Part shown: positions 1 through 11,736 of the stretch, one piece after another
How the letters are laid out: each line of letters opens with the position of its first letter
How positions within the stretch are numbered: the stretch's first letter is position 1
Assembly: GCF_024139115.2 (NCBI RefSeq)
Contig: NC_085139.1
Span: 1,984,001 to 2,048,000 of the forward strand
Length of the DNA stretch: 64,000 nucleotides
Reading direction: 5' to 3'
Origin: Armigeres subalbatus
Lineage: Eukaryota; Arthropoda; Insecta; Diptera; Culicidae
The notes under the pieces: model-generated
What the model was told of the DNA's origin: nothing
Database searches by the model: none
The model's input: only the letters and a program-made list of their open reading frames with translations
Position numbers and translations under genes: made by a program

Positions 1-1182
1 ATCTAAGGCCAGTGACAGTGACAGTGATGGACCGATTTGTTCGGTTTTCTCACCAATCGGTTTGTCTAGGAATTAGCTTTGTTTATGTATATGGAAAAGT
101 GGAACATTTTGCTGGGAAAGCTGGATAATTATGAAAATTTAACGGTTTGGTGTGTTGTGAAGAAAACAATAATGTTCGCACTAGAGTCGATCTAGAGTGC
201 GGCGCTGCACTAAGCTCAACTTTTGACAGTTTGAACGCAAAAAAATACAAACCCGAGCAAGGTCGGATGGATTCAACTAGGGTATAATGACCATCAGTGG
301 ACCCTCCAGCCATTTTTGCGTTATTACAGCACTTTGTAAACATTTTGCCATGAAATTCCATCGGGAGAATCTACCCTACAGTTCAGTGATTTGATTATAT
401 GCATTGGAAATGCTATGGAAAGTAAAATTAGGTAATTGTTTACAATTTTGTGAAAAATAAACATAAGAGTGCCCATTATAGGAATAGGGAATTAGGGGTT
501 CATAATAAGGAAGAATCACGTTCCGAAACGGAACATGAAAACAAAATGAAGTGTCGACTACTTATCATTGATTTCCTGTTATGGATCCCCATGGGGTTTA
601 CTATAGGGCTAATTCAGTTAGACATTGAAAGGTTAATATCAACGAATAACGTTGTGTATTTGAGCGTTTTATGTACGCATCGTGAAAAGAAGATGCAGGG
701 CTTGTTATTAAATATCAAGCGGAATTAATATGTTGGAAATGTCTACTCCTTATGGCAGGAGAGCAAAATTCCGCTACTAGGGGGTCCACTATAGTAATAA
801 ATAAAATTTGAGTTCGAGCTATATTTTTGTGATGAATTATTTCATTCTCTCGGATCATCGATATTATTTGATTCAAAATTCGGATTTTTATAGCTAAAAA
901 AAACCGATTTCTCCCGTCTAAACTTATCAAACTCATTCAAAACGATTTTGACATCACCATTTTGATGTGAACTAATAATCATCCGATTTGTCAAACCATC
1001 GTGGTAGTCCCATTTATACATTATATTCTATGTAGGATTTTGTACAATAATATATTATAGTAGATAAAAAGGGATTGAATATATTAAATGCCTCGCAAGC
1101 ATGTTCCGCGTCTGGGGACAAGAAATTAAATTAAAAAATATTATTGTGAATAAATACGAGTCTTGAAATGACATTACAATAA
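1..1182. other. AT-rich sequence without a recognisable gene
   Basis: Only short unrelated ORFs (at most about 92 codons) occur on either strand. None shows a protein family motif, splice context or codon bias that I recognise. I see no repeat with clear ends before the inverted-repeat element that follows. Confidence 0.5.
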
Positions 1183-1416
1183 ACTGCCCATGATCGCATA
1201 TTTGTAACACTCGCAATTTTTGTTCATTTTTTATAAAGCCTATGAAACGTTTAGAAAGCTCAACTTACTGCATCTAATCTCACAACAGTAAAATAGGATT
1301 TACTATCTTGCTTATCTGTGGTAAGCCGGAGATGATCGAGTTTGTGGGGAGGATTGACGAACGATTTACAAAATTAGCCAAAATTCAAATGTTACAAATA
1401 TGCGATCATGGGCAGT
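1183..1416. mobile_element. 234-bp MITE with perfect 26-bp terminal inverted repeats
   Basis: The left end starts actgcccatgatcgcata and continues atttgtaac. The right end is its exact reverse complement over 26 bp. There is no coding capacity. Flanking bases are AA or TAA on both sides, so the target duplication is too short to be sure of. The perfect termini argue for a fairly recent insertion. The superfamily cannot be assigned from the ends alone. Confidence 0.8.
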
Positions 1417-1436
1417 AAAGATCTCATCATTTTTAA

Positions 1437-3008
1437 CCTTTTGTCTGTGCTCTGGGGTCAATATGACCCCAGGCCACTTTGAGTGGCTGCCATTTTTTTA
1501 GTTTTCAACCGATTCTCCTAATTTTTGGTAGTTTAGTAAAACTCGCCGAGATCTGTCTCCTAGGTGCAAATTCGCTTGAAAAATCTTGAAAATTTGCGCT
1601 ACAGTGTACTTTTTTCAAAAAACTTACGTTGTCTGTGCTCTGGGGTCAAATTGACCCCAAATTGAAATTGCTATAACTTTTTTAATGTTTGGCCAATTTT
1701 GGATTTTTGGGGCTGTTTTTAAAGATAATTTAATTATCTTTCAGGTCGTTACTAAAGATTGACTATAGGTGGGCGGGTACATCGCGGGGAGGGGTTTTCG
1801 TAAAAAAGGGTACAAAAACAGTGATTTTTCATGCTTATTTTACTTATATCTGAAAATCCTTCCCATTTTAAACTGCACCTTTTCAAAAAGGTTATGCAGG
1901 AAAGCGTGTGCTTTGACATGAGGCATGGATTAGTTTAGAGCTTGGTCACTAGGTGGCGGTATATTTGAATTCGTTATTTTAGACTACTCAAGTAATTCCG
2001 GTATATGGAATTCTCCTCAGTGTAAATATTCTTATCGCACAAATTTGAAGTTTGTAAAGATGACGTCTTTAACAAAGTTGGTCTGGTGGGAATGGACTGT
2101 CATGTGACGGAATAAATAATTGAGAAATTTACAAATAGGCGACGCTAGTGTACTTGCAATATTCTTACATATTTGAAATATTGCTTTTGCTTGAGTTCCC
2201 TCATACCTACACCCAAGTTGTATTCGGCAACATTGTGCAGGATGTCCAGGACTACAAAGCGGTGTTCAATATAATGAACACTTCTTCCAAGATGCGGCGC
2301 TAGTGAGCTGTTATATTTGAGTATATTGTTGCATGTGAGATCTGATGTATTTTGGTTGGAGTTGGTAGCATTTTTGGCAAACATGAATGTTGTGGTAGAG
2401 TTCATCAAAAGTTTTCTTTCAACCTGCTCCAGCGATGCTGCAAATAATAGAATGTGTTCACAGAATATGTTTTAGGTCATCCAAGAAAACCCTGGAGCTA
2501 AGGCCTTTGGGTCTACATGCGTAACCAAAGATTAGCCAATTTGACGACCTTTGATCAAGACGCCATTTTAACAAATTTTAAATTTGTACGATAAGAATAT
2601 TTACTCTGAGGAGAATTGTATATATCAGAATATCTTGAGTAGTCTAAAATAATGAATTCAAATATACCACCACCTGGCGGCCAAGTTCTAAACTTATCAA
2701 CGCCTCATGCCGAAGCACAGGCCTTCCTGCATAACCTTTTTTAAAAAGGTGCAGTTCAAAATGGGTAGGAATAATCATGAAAAATCACTGTTTTTGTACC
2801 CTTCTTCACTAAAACCCTCCCAGCGATGTACCTGTCCCCCAATAGTCAATCTTTAGTTACGACCTGAAAGATGATTAAATTATCTTTAGAAACAGCCCCA
2901 AAAATCCAGAATCGGCCCAACAATAACAAAGTTATAGCAATTTCAATTTGGGGTCAATTTGACCCCAGAGCACAGACAACGTAAGTTTTTTTGAGCACAG
3001 ACAGAAGG
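1437..3008. mobile_element. Non-autonomous piggyBac-like inverted-repeat element flanked by TTAA
   Basis: The element is bounded by TTAA on both sides (1433-1436 and 3009-3012). Its termini read CCTTTTGTCTGTGCTC at the left and the reverse complement of CCTTCTGTCTGTGCTC at the right. TTAA duplication and CC(C/T)TT ends are hallmarks of the piggyBac superfamily. Long sub-terminal arms (about 1625-2080 and 2560-2995) are inverted copies at clearly less than perfect identity. They carry the motif ctctggggtcaa-tgacccc, which occurs twice in the left arm. The ~450-bp centre has no transposase; its longest ORF is 87 codons. This is a large foldback-style MITE, not an autonomous copy. Confidence 0.8.
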
Positions 3009-3012
3009 TTAA

Positions 3013-3287
3013 ACATTGAAGGAAGTTAAGAACATTGTGCAAAAGGACATAGCTCCAAATCCGAAATCTGCGGCATGAGAGCAAACTTTCATGATAAATT
3101 ATATCATTTTCTGTCATCATGTAACATTTCAGTTTATTCAGGAGGAGATTAAAAACGTTAAAATCAAATTATAAATGCAACGCAGAAAGGTTCCAGTTTA
3201 TTAGAGTGATGCCAGCAAAAAAAGAAGCAAGCAAATATTTTTTTACCACTAAAGTTCTATCATCAGATACATTCAATCCGTTTTATA
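3013..3287. other. Unclassified AT-rich spacer
   Basis: Short spacer between the TTAA-flanked element and a small hairpin. Nothing recognisable. Confidence 0.4.
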
Positions 3288-3364
3288 TTCCGTGAATCGT
3301 AAGTCAGTCGCATCTGTATATGGATGCCATATACAGATGGGACTAACTTGCAATTCACGGCAGT
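3288..3364. repeat. ~77-bp hairpin element, copy 1 of 2
   Basis: Two arms meet at the centre tatggatgccata and end in ccgtgaatcg / cgattcacgg-type sequence. The family is the same as the cleaner copy at 57072-57150. This copy has several arm mismatches and has lost the outermost actg at its left end. It is a micro-MITE by structure, and if transcribed would fold like a pre-miRNA hairpin. Confidence 0.7.
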
Positions 3365-6300
3365 TAAGTTGTTGAAACATAGCTCCTTTGTTATCTGAAG
3401 TTTGACCCATTGCAATGCGCAATGATACTCCCGATAAAAATAATTCGAATTGCAACAGATATTGATGTCCGCGAAATGATAATCCACAATATGGATAAGA
3501 AAAAAGTTTCTTGGTTTTTTCAGTCATAAAGCTGAGAAAATTCAGAAGTAAAACAAGTGATCTCTGATAAAAGAAACGTATAGATATACCTGATAACATG
3601 CGTTTCTTCAAAAAGCATTTATCCAGCTTCAATTTACATCTTAAATCTTACATCAACAACATATTGGAATTACTTCAGTAGATCTATAGAGAGGTAATCA
3701 ATGTTTTCGTTATAAAAACAACGTTTTATGAAAACGAAGAAAATACGAAAATGTATTTGATATTATTTTCAAATCACAAAACCAACTTCATCGATCGCTT
3801 CCAGTAGTTTAAACCGGACTGTTCTTGAAAGCGACACTCGAAAATCTGCCAAGAAATTGCAATTCAAGAGCATCTCCACTCGGAAAATCCCACCATCAAA
3901 GTCATGTTCACTCTCCAGCATCGGCACTGCCCGGCTTTCCCATTCGCTTCAGTGGAAAACTCTGTCACACACTTGGCAAACAGAACATTCCCATTTGCCG
4001 GGTGAAAACTTTGACGGAGAGAGGAACGAAACGCGAGGAAAATACTGGGAAAAATACTTTCCCATTTCTTCGCCGGTCCTGCTGTTATTGTTCGATGATG
4101 CGGCACAAAAGGAAAGTGGGAAATTACAATTTAGATGATAATGCGAGTAAACAATCTGCCGCCGGGAACGGGTGTGCGTAGGGCCGGCGCGGAATATCGA
4201 GCGAGTGAAGTGCGTTTGGAACGGAATCGTGGTACGGTTTGTTCCTTTCCAAGAGTAGCAGCCAGAAAGCGGTCCGTGGGCGAAAGTAGGATGGGACTTA
4301 AGCGAGTTTGTTGTCTTTTTCTGACATGGGACAGCCCGGAGGAAGTTCCGCGAGATCTGTCGACTCTTTGAGGCGGAGTGAATATATTTTTGCTTCGCAA
4401 TGATTCACAATATCCCGCAACACGTTGGCAAGAGGGAGATGGGGAAGCTAGTTTTGTTTCAACGGTGAATCGGCAACGAATCAAGCGCCATCCCTCCGCG
4501 GAACAGCGAAACATATAGAAATTGTTGAAACAAGTTCCAGCTTTGTTGGCTTATTCTAAACAAAGTTAAGAATGGTTCGAGTATTTGGTAAGGAAAAGCT
4601 ACCACGATGCTGCTTTCGACATTTCATTCGAAAAAAAAGTATCGATCACTTCAATAAAAGAAAGCATTTTGTATAAGAAACTTGATAAAAGTTAAACTTA
4701 TATCGACATTTGTAGAGATTATGAATGCCCTGGTACATACGAGAAAGTAAGTGACTTTATCAAAAATTGATAACTTGAAATGAGAGTAAAATGAGTAAAA
4801 CTAGAAACTTTTTAAAATCAGGCTGTGCATCGTTATTTTCATAACCGTTTTCAAGTCGTTTTCTTTGAAAAATTTCAAGGGTCGCTCATTAAGTCATTAT
4901 ATACAATATACCTAAGTCTCGAACAACAAAAATACGATAAAAACATCATCTGCAGCTTGGTTAGAGAGGTATTAAATAATCAGAAAATTAATACGTTCTC
5001 CAAGAAAGTCGAGTCTTGCACCGAACACAGACACAAATCGCGTAGTAACTATAACTGAAAACGTACGAACTAATTTTCTAGTAACATGCATTCTTGACCA
5101 AAGGAATTGTGCAAATCGAATCAATCATCTAATAAACAATTATTTTTAGATGCATTTAAGCGTTCAAAATTCATATCCAACACATAATACATCTCTGTTC
5201 ACAACATTTTACAGTTATCCAGAACAATGGCTTTTCAATCGTAACATTCATTCAAACAATCAGTAGATCAAACGACCATAACAGAAGCCACTCATCATGG
5301 ACGCAAATAACAATACTTCCCACGCTTCACTGGGTGCACTATTTCTGCCATTTTGTCGGCCATCTTTGGTTTGATATCAAAAAACTCCCCCTGATCATAG
5401 CACTTTTCGTGATGAACTTGTCAATCATTCTTCTTTTCGTTATGAATTTTACTGCACTTTTGCACATTTTCTTCCATTTCATTCCAGATGGAGTTGCTGA
5501 TGATAATTATTTTGACAGTAGAACCACGTAGAACTGTCAATACTCATGTCACATGCAACAGTTGAGTCACTTTGATGTCTATAGTCGCATATCAGTCGCA
5601 TTTTTGCTATGTTTCCTATTCATGTGGGACTTATATGCGATTATAGATATTATATGCCGGTAGCAAAACTAAGTATCATGTTGTTTGTTAACATTCATGC
5701 TTGGCCTTAATTGTAACTTGGCCAAGTTGTAACTATATTCGCATTGTTTTTTGTGAATTCCTCCTGGCGATGATCATTGCGCGAGCGAAAATTCTCACTA
5801 GCTGCTAGGTTCACGATGATGAATTTTCATGCACAAATTATGATAAATTTATGCAATCTTTTTCCACTAGAGGTAATTACATTCGATCCGGACCAAAAAA
5901 AAATCGAATGAAAGCGAATTCGCTTTGCGTGTTTTATTTGAGGTGGTAGGAAACCAGATTTTTTTTTTTGCTAATGAACCCTAATGTGGACCAACTGGTA
6001 TTACTTTTGTCCGAACCGAGAAACAACAAAGAGTTAGGTATTTGTTCGGCTGCACAAGCACTACTAGTCAGTAATGGAAGATTGCCTGATGCAATACAAT
6101 TTACATTTCAAAATTGGTGGAAAGAAAATGGTTGAATAAATTACATGGCCAAAAAGAATGGCAAAGAAAAGGGTTAGGACTTTTTTTAACGACACCATAA
6201 TTATGGACACCAAGGACAAGCAGGTCTTCTCAAGGATAGTGAAAGGGATAATTGCTACTTATAATCGAGGGATAACGAAAGGATTACACAAGAGCAAATC

Positions 6301-7017
6301 GCAAGATGTGCAATCGCTATTCGGTCTACGAAATGGACAATTTCGTATGTTTGTGTCCTTCTACGCTGAATCCGATGAAGGTTCATGTCGAACCAGCATA
6401 TTGCAAGGGAGCTCTTTCCATTCGGCGAGGGAAATTCTCGCCACCGACGACCGGTCATATGTTCACACGACAACAAAGTTGTATGCTAATCTGCATCACA
6501 TGCATTAAACGTGAGCAAAGAAGCTCGCCGCTTGAGAGTTTGTTTCAATTTATTATTATTGTACTTGTAGCAGTAAATTGAGGAATCGTTGACAGGTTAT
6601 GCCACTACCTGAATGGCATTCATAATTGAATTATTCGATTAGATGCACATGGATAACACCGTCGACTGATCTTTCACCGCGATTATACCGGGCGGTAGCT
6701 CAGAATGAAGTGGCAAGGTTTGTGTTTTGAATTCCGCCGATCATTCGGTTAAAACAACCCCATCAGCTAATTGCAATTTTCTCTTCTGTTCGGATTCATT
6801 AATTATGAATTAATTCTATTAAATAAATATCTGGTCCAGGCAGCTGTCGGACGAAAGTACTGATGCTCAAGGAGAGTTGGGGAAGATGTCCCATAACGCT
6901 CTCTATTGTGAATAAAAAAAACTAAACTATCTTATTTTTATTTTCGTTGGAACAAGTGTTGAAATAACTGGCAGGAAGGTTAGATAGCTAAGTTTTGTTT
7001 TTACTTTTGGGTAGAAT
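3365..7017. other. Long stretch without a supported gene
   Basis: Mostly AT-rich sequence. A GC-richer block at about 3825-4520 has overlapping ORFs on both strands (up to 127 codons). They overlap each other and show no family motif, so I do not call them genes. At 5950-6180 short frames are faintly reminiscent of a transposase helix-turn-helix region, but stops and frame changes prevent a call. Confidence 0.45.
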
Positions 7018-7146
7018 ATCCCTTTCCATTTAATTCCACTACTAGTACGAGCCACTTAAAACGGCCTCACAGTTGAGCTCGAAATACGTACCTGTAAAAG
7101 TAACAAAACGTAGTGGAATTAAATGGAAAGTACTAAATTCGTTTTA
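7018..7146. repeat. Degenerate short copy of the 'aattccac...gtggaatt' hairpin family
   Basis: The outer arms ccatttaattccac and gtggaattaaatgg are inverted copies. The interior holds a tcgaaatacgtacctg-type segment shared with the long hairpin at 59083-59323 and the half copy at 51910-52022. It appears to be an internally deleted, older member. Confidence 0.6.
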
Positions 7147-8510
7147 GACAGTTGAAGACATTCCATGCTTAAATATCAAACGATTTTATTTGGAAAAATG
7201 TCTTCAGAATGCATTTCTAAGAAAAACCATGCGTCTCCACGAGCTGTCAAACCGGGCGGACGTTTTTCTTCATCTTAATTTAATATCAGCTAAGATATGT
7301 TTACTTGATTATTTTTATTGGGATGATTATGTTTATAAAATGGGCCAATTTGGCCACTGTTTAAAGTACTAAGAATGCCAAATTAAACCCGGCCTTCAGA
7401 CTGTCGGGGAGTGTGATGACCTATTGTCACCTCCATATGCATTTGCTATACAAAAGGGCCATATTGTCACCCTTTCCCCAGCGAGAACTGTATGTTGAAA
7501 ATCATAAGCGAGGGAGCTGTGAATCGGCAGACCACCAAAATATGAAATAGCTCGCAGCAGCAGCAGCAGGCAGAAAGCTAAATGGACGACAACGAAACGA
7601 GGTAAACGAGCCAGCAGTACGGGGAAGAGAATGAACGAGAATGCAAGAGATTGCTCGCAAATAGCATTTTAATAAATGCGTCCGTTGCGTTGCTCTTGGT
7701 CGGGTGTAGTTTGGCGACATGTAGACAAGGGAGAGGGAAGGACATCGAACAAGAACAACACGGACAGTCGGTGAGCGAATAACGGTTGATGTGCAAGCAT
7801 GTAGGTGACTTCAACAAAAAAATCTACGAACTACTGACCCAATTGAAAGACACTTGTAGTATGAGATAGCTAGAAACTAGAACACGGTTATTATCCACTT
7901 TCCTATCAATCGATTATTTAACTTATTTAAGGTCGACTTAACCCATATTTTTTTAAGGTCGACTGAACCCATATTACGATGACGTGCTGAAATTTCATTT
8001 TGGCATTCGCCCGTTTTTGGACCAACATCAGACCGGATCACACTGCAGCACTTTTATCATTTTTGACTTAGAACTACGTCTGTCTTTTCTATATTGGGGG
8101 ACACTTTACGATTGCAAAAAATCAAAAAAATGTCACGAAAATATGATAGACTTTGATCGTTAATATCTCAGCTGTTTCTCGATGGATTTTCAAGTTTCTT
8201 GGACCATTCAATCAAGAAAGAGTCAACGCTTCATACCCGATGTACACTGAAGTCGGTTTTACGCAATTTTTTACACGAATCGCTTTTCATGCGATTTTTT
8301 TTTCACTCGAACTTTGCGACTTATGCGGTTCATTCAGACATATTTTGGGATTTACGCAGTTTTTTACGTTGTTTTAATCTACGTGGCCCTTATCCTCCAT
8401 GTAAAAACCGACTCCAGTGTGTTACAATATGCTTTTCAACTTAGTAATCTATGAGTATTTTTTTAGTTATGATTTGAAAGCTTTCCATGCCAGCCATTGC
8501 ATTAGTATGT
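7147..8510. other. No supported gene; short CAG run and a decayed tandem motif
   Basis: A short (CAG)n run lies at about 7554-7570. At about 8245-8400 the sequence repeats motifs of the type ttttacgcaattttttacac with heavy decay, which looks like an old satellite. ORFs here are short and unmatched. Confidence 0.4.
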
Positions 8511-9199
8511 TAGATCTGTTCAAATTTCAAAAAGTTTCTTAAAATCGACCGGTCAACTGGTATTCACAGTTCTAATGAAAAGATAGACTTCTGGTGAAAA
8601 TTTCAGCTCAATTGGTTGAAATTTAGGTGTGCTTCAAACCGATTTAGTGTTTTCGGCATGATTTTGCCCCTAAAAAAATCGTAACTCTGAGTGGGATGAA
8701 CGAAATTTATTGCAACAACAACTAAATGAAAGCCATACATATCCTCGAAAACTTTGTAGAACAATGTTTTATAATCGGAACAGACTTTCTACGTGTTTCA
8801 ACAGATTTTGTCCTTCGAGATACTCAAAAATCAACATTTTCCATTGATAAAAGGCCTATGGAATCTACATCCAAATATTTTTTTGGATTGAATTTGTCGG
8901 GAAGTTGCAGCTACATTTTAGCTTTAGCTCTATTTTAGTATAGCACGGTATTAAATCTTAAGCGGGTATTAAATAAAAATTGTAGAAAATTGAGGAGTGG
9001 ATTTACATTTTAATTTGCTTAATTGATTGCCTTGTTACAAAGATTTGCACGCTGGCAAGCATTTCCATCGAACAAGTTACCATTGCTTTTCAATGATCGT
9101 CATCGAATAGTTTTGGTTGGGACCTAAAATGTTGAGACAAAGCAATCATTGGTGACTTGGTAGATTGTCATTCAATTTTAACATCGTGCTGCAACGGCA

Positions 9200-9275
9200 A
9201 GCGTATCTGGTGCAGTTGGTAGGGCGTTCGGCTGATAATCAAAGTGTCATGAATCGAATCGCACAGAAATTGAAT
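9200..9275 (+). repeat. tRNA-like (SINE-type) segment in the left palindrome arm
   Basis: An A-box-like tggtgcagttgg at 9208-9219 is followed about 32 bp later by a B-box-like gaatcgaatcgcac. The part between includes a gctgataatc anticodon-loop-like stretch. The B box is degraded and no acceptor stem closes, so this is a pol III promoter relic and not a tRNA gene. Confidence 0.5.
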
Positions 9276-9311
9276 GAAAATTTTGTATGCCATTTTTTAA
9301 AGAATCTTCTT

Positions 9312-9523
9312 GATATGGAAATGCAGCTAATATTATCTTTTCAACTTAAGCGTACATGTTCATGATAGAACTAAAGGCGGAAGTTCAAATCTAGTTCTAT
9401 ATGGAAATCTTCATGGCTGCCGTACTATCAACCATCTGTACTTTCGCCTCTAATTATATCATGGACATGCACGTTTAAATTTGATAGAAGATGTTAGCAT
9501 TTTGCAATTCCATATCAAGAAGT
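9312..9523. repeat. Old copy of the 55-kb foldback family at the palindrome centre
   Basis: The ends gatatggaaatgc and ttgcaattccatatc flank sequence with cgtacatgttcatgatag and its inverted counterpart. These are the same landmarks as the copies at 55107-55354 and 55677-56094, at lower identity. Confidence 0.6.
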
Positions 9524-9619
9524 AACAAACTCATCTCATCAATTATAACGTGATTAATGTTACAAACATTTGCTCTTGTCAGATTCTTTTAAAAAAATGT
9601 CAAACAAAATTTTTGGTCA

Positions 9620-9700
9620 ATTTCAGTCAATTTCGATTCATGACGCTTCGATTATCAGCCGAATGCCCTACCAACTGCACCAGATACGCTTGCCGTTGCA
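9620..9700 (-). repeat. Mirror tRNA-like segment in the right palindrome arm
   Basis: This is the reverse complement of the A-box/B-box unit in the left arm and is nearly identical over the A box (ccaactgcacca). It shows that the tRNA-like unit is part of the arm that was duplicated. Confidence 0.5.
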
Positions 9701-10371
9701 GCACGATGTTAAAATTGAATGACAATCTACCAAGTCACCAATGATTGCTTTGTCTCAACATTTCAGGTCCCAACCAAAACTATTCGATGACGATCATTGA
9801 AAAGCAATGGTAACTTGTTCGATTAAAATGCTTGCCAGCGTGCAAATCTTTGTAATAAGGCAATCAATTAAGCAAATTAAAATGTGAATCCACTCCTCAA
9901 TTTTCTACAATTTTTATTTAAAACCCGCTTAAAATTTAATACCGTGCTATACTAAAATGAATGTGTAGCTGCAACTTCCCGACAAATTCAATAAAAAAAA
10001 AAATTTGGATGTAGATTCCATAGGTAATCAATGAAAAATGTTGATTTTTGGGTATCTCGAAGGACTAAATCTGTTGAAACACATAAAAGATCTGCTCCGA
10101 TTATAATGCAATCTTCTACAAAGTTGTCAAGGATAGGTACGGCATTTATTTAGTTGTTCTTGCAATGAAATTCGTTCATCCCACTCAGAGTTACGATTTT
10201 TCAGTGGCAAAATCATGCCAAAAACACTAAATCGATTTGAAGCACACCCAAATTTCAACCAATTGAGCTGAAATTTTCACCAGAAGTCTATCTTAGCATA
10301 AGAATTGTGAATACCAGTTGACCGGTCGATTTTAAGAAACTTTTTGAAATTTGAACAGATCTAGATGTATA

Positions 10372-10475
10372 TTGTGAGGCAAATACAATGGATAAACTAT
10401 GCCCAGAGTGTCGATAATGTTTCGCACCCGAATACATCCTAGATCAGATCGAGAATCAATTTCGCCATCTCCGGA
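10372..10475 (-). mobile_element. Feilai-like SINE fragment
   Basis: Read on the minus strand it has a tRNA-related B-box remnant and then the body with the ctgggcatag-type motif, here mutated to ctctgggcatagtttatc. The layout matches the fuller minus-strand copy at 47.8-48.0 kb. It is truncated at both ends and abuts the palindrome edge. Confidence 0.5.
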
Positions 10476-10907
10476 TTCTGCGCCTTCGTTCGCAAGGCTA
10501 ATTGTCAAATTAATGCAACTAACAGAGCTTTTAGCTGGTGCTGGTGGTTTTTTTCGAAGGCTTGAGGGCATTTAACGGCAGCTTCTTGCTTACGTTTATT
10601 GATGCCATTAGAGGGGCTTGGAATCTTTTTCACTAGTGCAGTTAGAGTGACCATATGACCTAAAGGCATATCCTCCTTTTTCAATAAAAAAGGATGTCAT
10701 CCTTTTTGGATATTCTGAGAAAACATTTGCAAATTAAAAGTACAGTTATACACGTTTGCGTTTTTGCTTGTGTTCGATAAAATCAGTGTAAATAACGAAC
10801 ATGCAATGCGTGAACTACAGTGATACATGTGTCGAAGAAATTAAAAGAATCGGTGATTAATTATTGATGATTAATTATTTTTAGAGCGTCTTAGGGGAAA
10901 TGCTACA
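10476..10907. other. Unclassified spacer
   Basis: No gene or clear repeat ends. It contains tcctttttcaataaaaaagg, a small local inverted repeat. Confidence 0.35.
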
Positions 10908-10980
10908 AGGTTAAAAGACTATTATTCTTACATAAAAGTGAATAGTGGAAGAAAATGGAAGAATAATAGTCTTTTAACCT
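10908..10980. repeat. Perfect 22-bp inverted repeat (stem-loop)
   Basis: The arms aggttaaaagactattattc+tt (10908-10929) and their exact reverse complement (10959-10980) are separated by 29 bases. Both ends carry TTAA within the stem. It is short enough to be a hairpin relic of a MITE. Confidence 0.7.
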
Positions 10981-11640
10981 TTAACCTAAAAGAATCGGAA
11001 TTGTAAGAAATGGACTATTGGAGTGGAAAAAAAAGCAAATGCTTCTCAAGGTAAGTAAGTTAGCTCACTATTCCCTAGAATATGTGATGTAAAGAACTGT
11101 CTTCGTGCTTGCCATTTTTGGTACTCTTCAAAACTTGTGATGGGGGGAGGGGGGTCGGTCAATATCTTACGCTTCATATAAATACAAATTAATTTGTATG
11201 AGAAAAAATCTTACATAGGTGGAAGGGGGGGTCGAAAAAACCAGAAAAACTGCTTACGTAATAAGTGTACGACCCCTATCTGAAACTAATCTATACAGTT
11301 TTGAATTTCTCCTGATAACATTTAAGAATTTCATGGTAATACAGTTAACAGAGTTATTTTCATTCACATGCCTTGAATTTTGATTCGTGATGGTTTCCAA
11401 AGAAATATCTCTGCTGGTTTCCAGGGCATCTTATCAAATGTTCGATCAGTTATCTATTGCTAAATATTCAGAATTGTATGCGTTTATTTTATCTGAATTC
11501 AGTAGAATTTAGTTTCTTTTGCTATAATGCTATGGAATATCGCTGTAAATGCCAACATATTAATATTCAACAATTGTTCACTCTTGTTATTGAAATCAGT
11601 TGAAGCTAGCTTAACAGAATCTTTTCGTTATAAAGATGAA
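10981..11640. other. Unclassified AT-rich stretch
   Basis: Contains a G-rich run near 11140-11155 and a second near 11225. No coding or repeat assignment. Confidence 0.35.
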
Positions 11641-11736
11641 GTTCGCAGTTCATATCTGAAAAAGTGCTTAATAAAGAATGAACCTCTGGTCGGCAAAGTC
11701 CGGTTTGAGATGTAATGTCAATAAGGAAGAAGAAGA
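11641..11736 (+). mobile_element. 3' tail of a SINE (Feilai-like)
   Basis: The stretch ends gatgtaatgtcaataagg followed by aagaagaag. This resembles the 3' end of the Feilai-type SINE of Aedes (gatgtaatgccaataa plus an (AAG)n tail, from general knowledge of the family). The body upstream is decayed. Confidence 0.4.

Larger units (their letters stand above)
8511..10363. mobile_element. 1.85-kb near-palindromic foldback element
   Basis: The left end tagatctgttcaaatttc and the right end gaaatttgaacagatcta are inverted copies. The inverted match continues inward for about 800 bp per arm with scattered mismatches and small indels. Each arm carries a tRNA-like segment at mirror positions, and the centre (about 9312-9523) is a smaller inverted repeat related to the foldback family at 55.1-56.1 kb. 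There is no transposase ORF. The shared mutations of the arms suggest an inverted duplication formed after the tRNA-like unit was already in place. The target-site duplication is unclear. Confidence 0.8.

Noticed and set aside
5990..6180. pogo or Tc1 transposase helix-turn-helix
   Set aside because: Similarity is vague, stops and frame changes are frequent and no catalytic block follows.
9200..9275. Functional tRNA gene
   Set aside because: B box degraded, no closing acceptor stem, and a mirror copy exists in the other palindrome arm.
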